Below are positions 45,165 to 56,533 of a stretch of DNA of 64,000 nt, piece by piece (the first letter of the stretch is position 1; the number at the start of each line of letters is the position of its first letter). This DNA is from Streptomyces actuosus (lineage in GTDB: Bacteria; Actinomycetota; Actinomycetes; Streptomycetales; Streptomycetaceae). The position numbers and the translations under genes are program-made. The stretch is taken from contig NZ_JAFFZS010000005.1 of assembly GCF_016921115.1 (NCBI RefSeq), positions 1 through 64,000 of the forward strand, written 5' to 3'. The notes under the pieces were generated by a model that did not search any database, was not told the DNA's origin, and worked only from the letters and a program-made list of their open reading frames with translations.

Positions 45165-47119
45165 GCGGCACCGCCGTCGTCGGCCTCGTCGGCGGCCGGG
45201 TCCGCGGCCGCCGACGAGGCCGACGCGTCGCTCTGCGCACCGGTGCCGGGGGAGGAGGGCCGCGGGGAGGCCGCACCGGAAGGCGCGGGTGCGGTGGGTG
45301 CCTGGGCGGCCGGCCGTGGTGCGGGCTGTTGCGGGGCGCTGTGCGCCGGGCCGGTCGGCTGGGAGGGGGGCTGCGGGGGTGCTGTCGGGATGCTTCCGTA
45401 GCCGGGCGGCGCCTGCCAGCCCGGGGCCGCCCCGCCGGACGCCGTCGGAGACGTGGCCTGCGGGGCGGGGGGACCCTGGTGGGGCGCGTACGGTCCCGGG
45501 GCGCCGGGTGCTCCCGCGGGCGCTCCGGGGGATCCCGGTACCGGACCTGCCGACGGCTGCGGCGGGGTGTACGGCGGCTGCGCCGGGAGGTACGGCGCCG
45601 TCGGCTGCACCCCGGGCCCGGGTACCGCTCCGGGCGGGGCCGTCGGGACCGGGCCGCCCGGGCCGCCGGGGCTGCCGTACGGCGTTCCGGTAGGCGGGGT
45701 GCCCTGCGGAGGCATGGCCGGGGGAGTGAGGGGCGGGCCGGGAGGAGGCGCGTGGGGCGGGGCTCCGGGCACCGGTGGAGCCGTCGGGGCCGTCATGCCC
45801 GGGTAGGGGAACGCGGGCGGCTGGGGCACGGCGTACGGCGCCGCGTCCTGCGGCCCGGGTGCGGCGGCCCCGGCTCCCTCGGCGCCCTGCGGCGTTCCGG
45901 CATGGGCCCCCGTCGCCGCGGTGCCGCCGGGCTCCGCGCCGGGCGGGACCGTGCCGGGAGGGAGACCCGGGGCCTGGCCGTCTGACGACGGGACCAGGGG
46001 CGGGTTCTGGGCCACGCCGGGCAGGCGCTGGTTCAGGATGTCGCTGACCGTGCGCAGGGCCAGCTGCTTGGGCCCCTCCAGCTCGAACTTCTCCGCGTTC
46101 TCACCGGCCAGCAGTTCCTTCACCAGCTCCATCTGCGCCTGGATCATGCGGAGCTGGTCGTCCCGCATGGCGTTCATGACCAGACCGGTGTCCTCGGGGT
46201 GCTCGGACAGGTGCAGCGCCCAGGCCTGGACGCCGCCCTGCTGGAGGTGCGCCTGGTAGAACTCGATCTTCTGCGCCTCGTAGTGCTGCATCGCCAGGGC
46301 GTACTGGGCCTGCTGCGCGGCGACCTGGTACTGCTGCGTGCCGTGCAGCATGGTCTGCTCGTGCTGCCAGTGCGCCTGCTGGAGGGCGAGCTCCTGCTGC
46401 TGCCGGCCGAAGGCCAGCGCGCGCTCGATCTGCAGCCGGTCCTGCTCGCGCGCCCTGAGGTCCACCTCGGCGTCGACCTCGGTGCCGCGCCGGGCGGTGT
46501 GCACCTGCTCGGTGGCCGAGTGGTCGATCGCCTGGAGCCGCTGCTGGTGCTCGATGTTGGCCAGGTCCCGCTTGATCCGCAGGGTCCAGGTGACCATCAG
46601 CCCGGCGGTCGCGCCGAGCGGATCGAGCGAGGTCAGCGCGCGTAGCAGCTCCTCCTCGGCCGTCGCGCTCCCCGCGATGGGGAACCGGCGGGACACCGGC
46701 CGGGCCGCCTGCTGGAGCTGCCCGATCAGCATGTCCGGCACGTCCCGGTGGCCGCTGGCGACGAACCGCGCGGGATCCAGCACCTGCCAGGAGAAGTCGA
46801 CCTCGGCGGTGAACTCGAAGGCGTCGTTGTCGCTGGGCAGGGGGAACGTGCCGGTGAACGGGTGCACGCCCATGTCCACCTCGTACACGGCCGTGTACCG
46901 GTGGGCGGCGATCTCGCTGCGGCTCGGGCGGCGCGGTGGCAGGTACGCCTCGTAGCCGCCCTTGGGGGTGGAGAAGACCAGTGCGTGGTCGATGCGGACC
47001 ACGTGCTTGATCGAGAGCTCGAAGCGGGACAGCTGGCGGACGGTGAGCACCGGGTCGATCAGCTGCGAATGCCGGTCCGCGTGCTGCTGCCATTCGGGTG
47101 GGCGGTTGAAGCGGGGCAT
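45161..47119 (-). CDS. SPFH/band-7-like coiled-coil protein with Pro/Gly-rich tail
   Basis: The 652-aa protein has no obvious TM helix. Residues about 70-200 (YTAVYEVDMGVHPFTGTF, FEFTAEVDFSWQVLDPARF, then LMVTWTLRIKRDLANIE) follow the pattern of an SPFH/PHB domain. Residues 205-330 form a long Gln/Ala-rich coiled coil, residues 330-395 a helical region, and the last 250 are Pro/Gly/Ala-rich. SPFH proteins scaffold membrane platforms and often partner with proteases, which fits the M48 gene two positions downstream. It lies 85 bases after the NTPase gene and overlaps the Pycsar-like gene. Fold assignment is moderate. Confidence 0.65.
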   Translation of the reverse strand: MPRFNRPPEWQQHADRHSQLIDPVLTVRQLSRFELSIKHVVRIDHALVFSTPKGGYEAYLPPRRPSRSEIAAHRYTAVYEVDMGVHPFTGTFPLPSDNDAFEFTAEVDFSWQVLDPARFVASGHRDVPDMLIGQLQQAARPVSRRFPIAGSATAEEELLRALTSLDPLGATAGLMVTWTLRIKRDLANIEHQQRLQAIDHSATEQVHTARRGTEVDAEVDLRAREQDRLQIERALAFGRQQQELALQQAHWQHEQTMLHGTQQYQVAAQQAQYALAMQHYEAQKIEFYQAHLQQGGVQAWALHLSEHPEDTGLVMNAMRDDQLRMIQAQMELVKELLAGENAEKFELEGPKQLALRTVSDILNQRLPGVAQNPPLVPSSDGQAPGLPPGTVPPGAEPGGTAATGAHAGTPQGAEGAGAAAPGPQDAAPYAVPQPPAFPYPGMTAPTAPPVPGAPPHAPPPGPPLTPPAMPPQGTPPTGTPYGSPGGPGGPVPTAPPGAVPGPGVQPTAPYLPAQPPYTPPQPSAGPVPGSPGAPAGAPGAPGPYAPHQGPPAPQATSPTASGGAAPGWQAPPGYGSIPTAPPQPPSQPTGPAHSAPQQPAPRPAAQAPTAPAPSGAASPRPSSPGTGAQSDASASSAAADPAADEADDGGAA

Positions 47120-47204
47120 GGGGTGGGTCTCCTCGGCGGGGCGGAACGGGGGCCGGTCGGCGGGGGGATCGGCCGGGTGCGGCAGGCGCCGGTCGGCGGG
47201 CGGA

Positions 47205-49397
47205 TCAGCGGGGCGGAAGCGTGGTCAGCAGACGGGCCGCGACCCGGGGCGGGGGCGCGCCGTCCTTGCCGGGCATGGTGCGCAGCAGGTGGCTGAGCCG
47301 CTGGTGCTCCGTCGGCGTGGTGACGAGCTGCGGCAGCAGTGCGGCCAGCGGCCACTCGGTGCCGGGCGACCGGTCGGCGATCAGCACCCAGTCCCGCAAC
47401 ACCTCCAGCGCGTACCGGGTGCTGTAGCGGTCGCCGAGCACGGCGCGCCACAGGAAGGCGATGCCTGCCGCGGCCGGGGAGCCGGCGGTGGCCGCGTCGG
47501 CGTACCAGGCGAGGACGGTCGGGCGGCCGTCCGGGCCGGTGTCGTCCTCCTGGCGGCGGCAGGCGTTGACGAAGCCGCCCAGGGACAGCGCGTGCACCGC
47601 CTGGTCGTCGTCGAGGTGCTTGCGCAGTTCGGTGAGGACCTGGTCGTGGGCGGGGGAGAGCAGCAGCAGTGCCACCGCGTCGGACAGCTCCCGCACCATC
47701 TCCAGGTCGAAGGCGTCCGGGTCGTCGAGGTCGTCGTACAGGGTGCGGGCGGCGTCGCGCAGGGCGGCGAGCGCCTGGTCCGGTATCTCGGGGCCGATCA
47801 GCGCGTACGCCCGGGCAGCCACCCAGCGCAGACGCCGGTCCTCGCTCCCCGACCAACCGTCCAGGATGCGCGGGATGTTGGGCGTGCCGACGAGGTGGGC
47901 GAGGGTGAGGGAGTTGACCGCGACGAGCCGGTGCCGGAACAGGTTGGAGGTGGCCCACGGTTCGATGACCAGGGCCATCGCGGACGGCAGGTCGGTGCGG
48001 GCGAGGACGGCGACGGTGGACGCGGCGCGGGTGCGGACCAGCGGGCGGCCGTCGTCGGCGAGCACGCGCAGCCACTCGATCAGCGCGGGCCGGGCGGACG
48101 GGTGGCCCGTCCACACCAGACGCAGCAGCATCAGGGAGACCCGTTCGTCGAGGAACCTCGCCTTGAACTGGGTCACCGGCCCCCACTCGGTGTTCTCGTC
48201 GTCGTCGTACCCCTCGGCGCGGGCCAGCTGGAGCCGCTTGTCGATGTGGGTGCCGAAGACGGGCACCTCGGGCATCCGGCTCGGGTTCTCCGTCTTCAGC
48301 AGGTGGCGGTAGAGCAGGTCGCTCAGCTCGGCGGTGAGGGCGTACGGTCCGCCGTCGAACGCGGCGAGCGCGACGAGGAACGCCTTGTCCCGCAGGTGGA
48401 TCGCGCTCTCGTCCTCCTCGAACCACTCCTGGACCTGGTTCTCCAGCGAGGCCCGGGAGAACGCCGCCACGACCTCGTCGGCCACCTCCCCGGCGGCATG
48501 GCGGCCCAGCAGCGCGGCGAAGTCGGCGATCTCGCGCAGCCGGTGGCTGCGGCCGAGGAAGTCGGCGGTGGCCGGCAGCGCCAGCAGCTCCGACACGGTC
48601 TCCCGCGCCACCAGGGTCCGCAGATGGGCGGAGAGCACCTCCGCCGCGGCGGGCGGCTCCCAGTGGACGACGGGTATGTCCTCCAGTACGGCCGTTGGCC
48701 CGACGGTGATCACCAGGTACGCGTCCTGCTCGGCGAGTCGGCTGCGGGCGGCCAGGAGATGGGGTTCGCGCAGTGGCGTGCCGCGCCGCGTGGGCAGATC
48801 GCCCAGGACGTATCCACGGGCCGGGCGTTCGCCGGTGGCGGTGAGCCGTTCGGCCAGGGAACCGGGGGCGGTGTCCCGGTCCAGGACGTGCACGGGCGCG
48901 GCGCCGAGCCGGTGCAGCAGGACCAGTGCCGCGGTCTGCCGGCCCGTGAAGCGGGCGCCGGCCAGGACCAGGACCCGCTCGCGGCGCAGCCGTTCCAGCA
49001 GGTCCCCCACAGTCCCGTCGTCCGCGACGAAGGACGACGCCAGCCGCTCCAGCCGCGCCTGCGGCACCTCGCCGGAGGTGACGGAGGACGCCGACAGACC
49101 GGCGAAGGTCCAATGGTGGACCTCCGTCTTGCCGCCCATGAAGACGTCGCCGGTGATCTGGTTGCCGGCCAGGTTGTTCTGGTCGCCGTGGACGGTGCCG
49201 CCGCCGAACCGGGCGCGGGCGCCTATGTTCATGGTCCGCGGGCTGTGGTCGACCAGGTCCCGTCGGGCGGCCCAGGCGTCCTGCGGCTGGTCCCGTTCCT
49301 CCGCCTCCTCCGCACCGGTGGAGGTCGGTTCCGGGTCCGGCTCCTGCGGGGTCTGCTCGGGCTCGGTGCTCGCCCGCTCCGCCTGCTGCTCGCTCAT
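47205..49397 (-). CDS. STAND/NLR-like protein with amyloid-like N-terminal motif and helical repeats
   Basis: The 730-aa protein has an acidic disordered N terminus (1-50) and then a Gly/Asn/Gln-rich motif at 65-89 (core HGDQNNLAGNQITGD) that also ends the cyclase encoded just upstream. A P-loop-like site LAGARFTGRQTAAL (about 146-159) carries Arg where Walker A needs Lys, as in inactive-type STAND proteins. About 400 residues of helical HEAT/ARM-like repeats follow. Such proteins are sensors whose short N-terminal motif nucleates a matching effector. The ATG overlaps the cyclase stop (ATGA). No known name fits; the sensor role is inferred. Confidence 0.7.
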   Translation of the reverse strand: MSEQQAERASTEPEQTPQEPDPEPTSTGAEEAEERDQPQDAWAARRDLVDHSPRTMNIGARARFGGGTVHGDQNNLAGNQITGDVFMGGKTEVHHWTFAGLSASSVTSGEVPQARLERLASSFVADDGTVGDLLERLRRERVLVLAGARFTGRQTAALVLLHRLGAAPVHVLDRDTAPGSLAERLTATGERPARGYVLGDLPTRRGTPLREPHLLAARSRLAEQDAYLVITVGPTAVLEDIPVVHWEPPAAAEVLSAHLRTLVARETVSELLALPATADFLGRSHRLREIADFAALLGRHAAGEVADEVVAAFSRASLENQVQEWFEEDESAIHLRDKAFLVALAAFDGGPYALTAELSDLLYRHLLKTENPSRMPEVPVFGTHIDKRLQLARAEGYDDDENTEWGPVTQFKARFLDERVSLMLLRLVWTGHPSARPALIEWLRVLADDGRPLVRTRAASTVAVLARTDLPSAMALVIEPWATSNLFRHRLVAVNSLTLAHLVGTPNIPRILDGWSGSEDRRLRWVAARAYALIGPEIPDQALAALRDAARTLYDDLDDPDAFDLEMVRELSDAVALLLLSPAHDQVLTELRKHLDDDQAVHALSLGGFVNACRRQEDDTGPDGRPTVLAWYADAATAGSPAAAGIAFLWRAVLGDRYSTRYALEVLRDWVLIADRSPGTEWPLAALLPQLVTTPTEHQRLSHLLRTMPGKDGAPPPRVAARLLTTLPPR

Positions 49398-50260
49398 GCG
49401 TCCTCGGCCTGTTCCCGGGGTGTGCTCCCGCCCAGGTGGATGCCGCCGGTGATCTGGTTGCCGGCGATGTTGTTCTGGCCGCCGTGGACGGTGCCGCCGC
49501 CGATGGTGACGGCACCGTTGAAGTGGAGGGCGGGACCCGGCGCCGGGGCTCCCCGTGTTCCGTCCGGCGCCGGGCGGCGGCCCGCGCCGGGTTCGCCCTG
49601 CGCGGGGACCCGCGGCGCCGGGCGGTCCCCCGAACCGCCCGGCGCCTCCCCCTCCCCCGTGCCACAGTGGTCCTCGTCGGCCGCCCCCGTCGGGGGCGGC
49701 CCGTACAGCCAGGCAGTCAGCGGGCCGTTCTTGCTGGTCACGGTCACGCGGTGGAAGTCGCCCGCGGGGATGCCGGGGTGGTCGTGCCGTACGACCCCGG
49801 TGTAGAGCGGGTCGGAGACGCAGAGGGCCAGGTCGTCGGTCCGCTCGCGCAGGGCGGAGCGCAGCACGTCCGCGTCCAGCAGGCGGCAGGCGTGGTTGAG
49901 GTCGGAGCCGACCCAGCCGTCGCGCTCGTCGACGGCGACGTAGCCGGTGGCGACGACTCCGCGCAGCCGGATCTGGGCCGAGCGGGAGGCCATGCGGTTG
50001 ACCGCGCGCAACTGGGCCGGCACCTCGGTGAGCAGGGCCCGCAGCAGTGCCGTCACCGGGGCGTTCGCGTCGATGAGCTCCATCACCGAGTCGCCGCGGT
50101 CGGCGCGCAGCCGCAGTCTCCGGTCGATGCCGGCGCTGTCCAGCGTGCGGTCGGTGACGTCGTACAGCATCCGCCGCAGGTAGGCCTGCTCCACGTCGTC
50201 CCGGTCGCTGAACCTCTCGATGTCCAGCAGCAGGATGGTGCGGCTCACGGGGTCGCTCAT
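49394..50260 (-). CDS. class III nucleotide cyclase homologue with C-terminal amyloid-like motif
   Basis: The 288-aa protein has a class III cyclase homology domain (residues 5-190). The first metal Asp is in ILLLDIERFS (D13), the second in RADRGDSVM (D57), and the transition-state Asn and Arg are in GSDLNHACRLL (N122, R126), so catalysis is possible. Residues 190-245 are Pro/Gly-rich linker. Residues 253-278 repeat the NTPase motif (core HGGQNNIAGNQITGG). Pycsar PycC enzymes belong to the same superfamily, but nucleotide specificity cannot be read here. It heads the leftward cluster, has GAGAAAGG before the ATG, and lies behind a CRP-like palindrome. Confidence 0.75.
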   Translation of the reverse strand: MSDPVSRTILLLDIERFSDRDDVEQAYLRRMLYDVTDRTLDSAGIDRRLRLRADRGDSVMELIDANAPVTALLRALLTEVPAQLRAVNRMASRSAQIRLRGVVATGYVAVDERDGWVGSDLNHACRLLDADVLRSALRERTDDLALCVSDPLYTGVVRHDHPGIPAGDFHRVTVTSKNGPLTAWLYGPPPTGAADEDHCGTGEGEAPGGSGDRPAPRVPAQGEPGAGRRPAPDGTRGAPAPGPALHFNGAVTIGGGTVHGGQNNIAGNQITGGIHLGGSTPREQAEDA

Positions 50261-50707
50261 GGTCGCCTTTCTCGGGGGGTGACGTGCAGGGCAGCAGAGT
50301 GCGCCCGCCGGGGCCGCGGTGGTGAGGGCGGATGACGCACTCGGAGTGTGACCGTGTGCACAGAAGGCCCGCCGGGGCCCGCGGGCCGCCTGATCGGTGC
50401 CGGGTGCCGGGGTGCTGCCGGGGGCGCGGCGTCCGGGTGCCGGCCGGGTGTTCTGGGGTGGGAACGCGGGGACTGCGCGGCTTCGGGCCCCGGGGTGCGG
50501 GTGGTGACGGGGTGCCCGGGCGGGCACCCGGGGGGCCTGCCCGGGGGAGCCCGCGGTGTGTGCGGCGGGCCGCGCGCGCCGGGTGGGCGCGGCGGGTGGC
50601 TGCGACGCGAGCGCGTGTCCGTGGGCGAGCGCGCGCCCTTCGGCGTCGTGCGGGTGGGTCTCGGTGCCTGCGCGGTACCCGGACGGGGACCGCTCCGGTC
50701 GAGCCCG
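50261..50707. other. gap between CRP gene and cyclase operon
   Basis: No gene is seen. The DNA is extremely GC-rich with short open frames on both strands. Its notable element is the CRP-like palindrome at 50347-50362; the operon promoter presumably lies between this and 50260. Confidence 0.5.
50347..50362. promoter_or_regulatory. CRP-like operator upstream of the cyclase operon
   Basis: TGTGACCGTGTGCACA matches the classical TGTGA-N6-TCACA palindrome with a single change. It lies 87 bases upstream of the cyclase start and about 350 bases downstream of a CRP-family gene, so a cyclic-nucleotide feedback loop is possible. Confidence 0.5.
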
Positions 50708-51463
50708 TCACTCCTCCGGTGGCCGCGGCGGGGCCGGGATCCCCGGTACGGGGGCGGAGGCGGCGATGCGGCCGAGCAGGTCGGGGCGGCGGATGAGGAG
50801 CTCCCGGCGGCCGGTGACCACGGCCTCCCGGTCCCGCAGCTCCTTCAGCAGCCGCTGCACCATCTCCCTGGACGCGCCGACCGACCCGGCCAGCTCCTGC
50901 TTGCTGAGCGGCACGGCGAGTTCGATCCCGTCGGCGGTGGGTCGGCCGTGGGTGCGGGCGAGGTCGAGGAGGAGGACGGCGAACCGCTGCCGCACGCTCA
51001 TCGACGCGAACTCCAGGCGGCGCCGGTCGGCGGCCCGCGTCCGGTCCGCGGTGAGGCCGAGCAGGGCGAAGGAGACGCCGGGTGAGCGGCCCAGGAAGTC
51101 CCGGAAGCGCTCCCGTTCCACCGCCACCGCCCGCACCGCCTCCAGTGCGGTGACCGTGGCCGAGCGCGCCCGGCCGGTCAGAGCGGCCGACTCGCCGACG
51201 ACGTCGCCGGGTCCGCGCAGCGCGAGCAGGGCCTCGTAGCCGTTGGCGGCGGATGCGGTGACCTTGGTCCAGCCGTCCACCAGGAACAGCACGTGCGAGG
51301 AGGGTTCGTGCTGGTGGAGCAGGACCATGCGGGGCGTGAAGGTGAGGGTGCGGCCGAGGGCGAGCAGCGCGGATCTGTCCTCGCGTTCCAGTCTGGCCAG
51401 GAAGGGCACTCGGTCCTCGAGGCCCCCGTCGTCCGGCGAGTACGCCGGCGTGCTCGTCGTCAT
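50708..51463 (-). CDS. CRP/FNR-family cyclic-nucleotide-binding regulator
   Basis: The 251-aa protein has an N-terminal cNMP-binding beta-roll (about 20-140), with the phosphate-binding cassette reading VVGESAALTGRARSATVTAL. The Gly-Glu and the Arg-Ser-Ala positions that hold cyclic nucleotides are kept. A long helix follows, then a C-terminal winged helix with LSKQELAGSVGASREMVQRL as recognition region. It is a second CRP paralogue type rather than the conserved Streptomyces Crp. It is encoded immediately upstream of the cyclase operon, in the same direction. It could bind the product of the adjacent cyclase. Confidence 0.85.
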   Translation of the reverse strand: MTTSTPAYSPDDGGLEDRVPFLARLEREDRSALLALGRTLTFTPRMVLLHQHEPSSHVLFLVDGWTKVTASAANGYEALLALRGPGDVVGESAALTGRARSATVTALEAVRAVAVERERFRDFLGRSPGVSFALLGLTADRTRAADRRRLEFASMSVRQRFAVLLLDLARTHGRPTADGIELAVPLSKQELAGSVGASREMVQRLLKELRDREAVVTGRRELLIRRPDLLGRIAASAPVPGIPAPPRPPEE

Positions 51464-51628
51464 GACCCATCCCCCGGATGTCGCAGCGGCCGATCAACGT
51501 ACTGAAAGCGCAAGACTGCGTACGGTGGGAAGGGCGTGATTCGGCCAATATGCGACCGCAGGACAACCTGGGCGAATCGGAGACGACGAGGTGAGGGGCC
51601 CGGCGTGTCGGGGTGCGCTCCGTTTGTT

Positions 51629-51850
51629 TTGACCGGAGCTGATGGGCTAGGTACGCTCAGACCTTGTGCCTGGGGTGTGCCCTGGCCCTCGTGCGTGCGT
51701 ACGACCGCACCGGGGTCTGAGACGGCCACCGCGATCTGCGCTTCCTCCTGCCTTCCGGTGGGAGTCCGCGTGATTCGACACACCCGACCGCGTGGGTCGG
51801 CGACGTTCCAGGTTAGCTGTACCTATCGGCACACAGAAACCGGAGAAGTA
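51629..51850 (+). promoter_or_regulatory. promoter and leader of the rpsL operon
   Basis: TTGACC (51629-51634), 17-bp spacer, TACGCT (51652-51657) is a clear vegetative promoter. The roughly 190-base leader before the rpsL GTG is GC-rich with local hairpins. The 51464-51628 part upstream holds the divergent start region of the CRP gene and no gene. Confidence 0.75.
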
Positions 51851-52222
51851 GTGCCTACGATCCAGCAGCTGGTCCGTAAGGGCCGGCAGGACAAGGTCGA
51901 GAAGAACAAGACGCCCGCACTCGAGGGTTCCCCTCAGCGTCGTGGCGTCTGCACGCGTGTGTTCACGACCACCCCGAAGAAGCCGAACTCGGCCCTGCGT
52001 AAGGTCGCGCGTGTGCGTCTGACCAGCGGCATCGAGGTCACCGCTTACATTCCGGGTGAGGGACACAACCTGCAGGAGCACTCCATCGTGCTCGTGCGCG
52101 GCGGCCGTGTGAAGGACCTGCCGGGTGTTCGCTACAAGATCATCCGCGGCTCGCTCGACACCCAGGGTGTCAAGAACCGCAAGCAGGCCCGCAGCCGCTA
52201 CGGCGCCAAGAAGGAGAAGTAA
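51851..52222 (+). CDS. rpsL: 30S ribosomal protein S12
   Basis: The 123-aa S12 protein starts at GTG 51851 after GGAG. The two streptomycin-related loops are wild type: [11 protein letters not shown] contains Lys43 and Lys44, and [12 protein letters not shown] contains Lys88. It tunes decoding accuracy in the small subunit. It is the first gene of rpsL-rpsG-fusA-tuf; rpsG starts two bases after its stop. Confidence 0.98.
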   Translation: MPTIQQLVRKGRQDKVEKNKTPALEGSPQRRGVCTRVFTTTPKKPNSALRKVARVRLTSGIEVTAYIPGEGHNLQEHSIVLVRGGRVKDLPGVRYKIIRGSLDTQGVKNRKQARSRYGAKKEK

Positions 52223-52224
52223 GA

Positions 52225-52695
52225 ATGCCTCGTAAGGGCCCCGCCCCGAAGCGCCCGGTCATCATCGACCCGGTCTACGGCTCTCCTCTGGTGACCTCCC
52301 TGATCAACAAGGTGCTGCTGAACGGCAAGCGCTCCACCGCCGAGCGCATCGTCTACGGCGCCATGGAGGGTCTGCGCGAGAAGACCGGCAACGACCCGGT
52401 CATCACGCTCAAGCGCGCTCTCGAGAACATCAAGCCGACCCTCGAGGTCAAGTCCCGCCGTGTCGGTGGTGCCACCTACCAGGTTCCGGTCGAGGTCAAG
52501 CCCGGCCGTGCCAACACCCTGGCGCTGCGCTGGCTCGTCGGTTACTCCCGCGCCCGTCGCGAGAAGACCATGACCGAGCGTCTGCTCAACGAGCTCCTCG
52601 ACGCCTCCAACGGCCTCGGCGCCGCTGTGAAGAAGCGCGAGGACACGCACAAGATGGCCGAGTCCAACAAGGCCTTCGCGCACTACCGCTGGTAG
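52225..52695 (+). CDS. rpsG: 30S ribosomal protein S7
   Basis: The 156-aa S7 protein begins [20 protein letters not shown] and carries the conserved [20 protein letters not shown] and [20 protein letters not shown]. It nucleates assembly of the 30S head on 16S rRNA and in E. coli represses the str operon. It follows rpsL by two bases and precedes fusA by 39 bases. Confidence 0.98.
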   Translation: MPRKGPAPKRPVIIDPVYGSPLVTSLINKVLLNGKRSTAERIVYGAMEGLREKTGNDPVITLKRALENIKPTLEVKSRRVGGATYQVPVEVKPGRANTLALRWLVGYSRARREKTMTERLLNELLDASNGLGAAVKKREDTHKMAESNKAFAHYRW

Positions 52696-52734
52696 TCGCA
52701 GTCCACATCGAGACCGAGAGAAGACTGAAGCCTT

Positions 52735-54861
<2,127 letters not shown>

Positions 54862-54950
54862 CGCACCGCGTTCACACGCCGTAGGCTTGACTCCGGAGCC
54901 TCAAGGGGTAAACGTCCGCAATCGTGAGCGTTTGCCCCGGGTTCCGGGCT

Positions 54951-55017
54951 TTGACAGCAAAGATCACCTGGCGCCGATGAAGTAAGGCGTACAGAACCAC
55001 TCCACAGGAGGACCCCA
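54951..55017 (+). promoter_or_regulatory. candidate internal promoter of tuf
   Basis: TTGACA (54951-54956) in the 156-base fusA-tuf gap is a consensus -35 hexamer; the -10 (around CGATGA, 18 bases on) is poor. Streptomyces tuf1 is known to have its own promoter in this gap. AGGAGG lies just before the GTG. Confidence 0.4.
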
Positions 55018-56211
<1,194 letters not shown>

Positions 56212-56265
56212 GTTCCGCTTGCTTGAGGGTCCGGTGACCCGGTAGCTCCAGCTGCGAGCTCCTGG

Positions 56266-56301
56266 AAGGGGCCCGTACGACTTCGGTCGTGCGGGCCCCT
56301 T
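56266..56301 (+). terminator. terminator of the str operon
   Basis: A 16-bp stem with one G-T pair and a TTCG tetraloop (56266-56281 with 56286-56301), followed by CTTCT. Confidence 0.93.
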
Positions 56302-56533
56302 CTTCTGTCGGTGCAGCCCTTCGGGACGCGCCAGTTGAGCAGGCCCAGGTCCAGGACCCGCTCCTGCTCACTGGTCGGGAACGGTTCTGTCACAGGTTGT
56401 TCGTCCTGCAACCGGCCGGACCGGTGAGGCCCTCCTACTGCATGAACCTGGCCGGATTTCGGCCCCGGTCGCACTCCGGACCGTGCTCCGACCCGCCTCA
56501 CCCACCTCGTCTTCCCGTCCGGGGGGAATCAGC

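Noticed and set aside
51851..52222. Streptomycin-resistance change in rpsL
   Set aside because: Lys43 and Lys88 are wild type.
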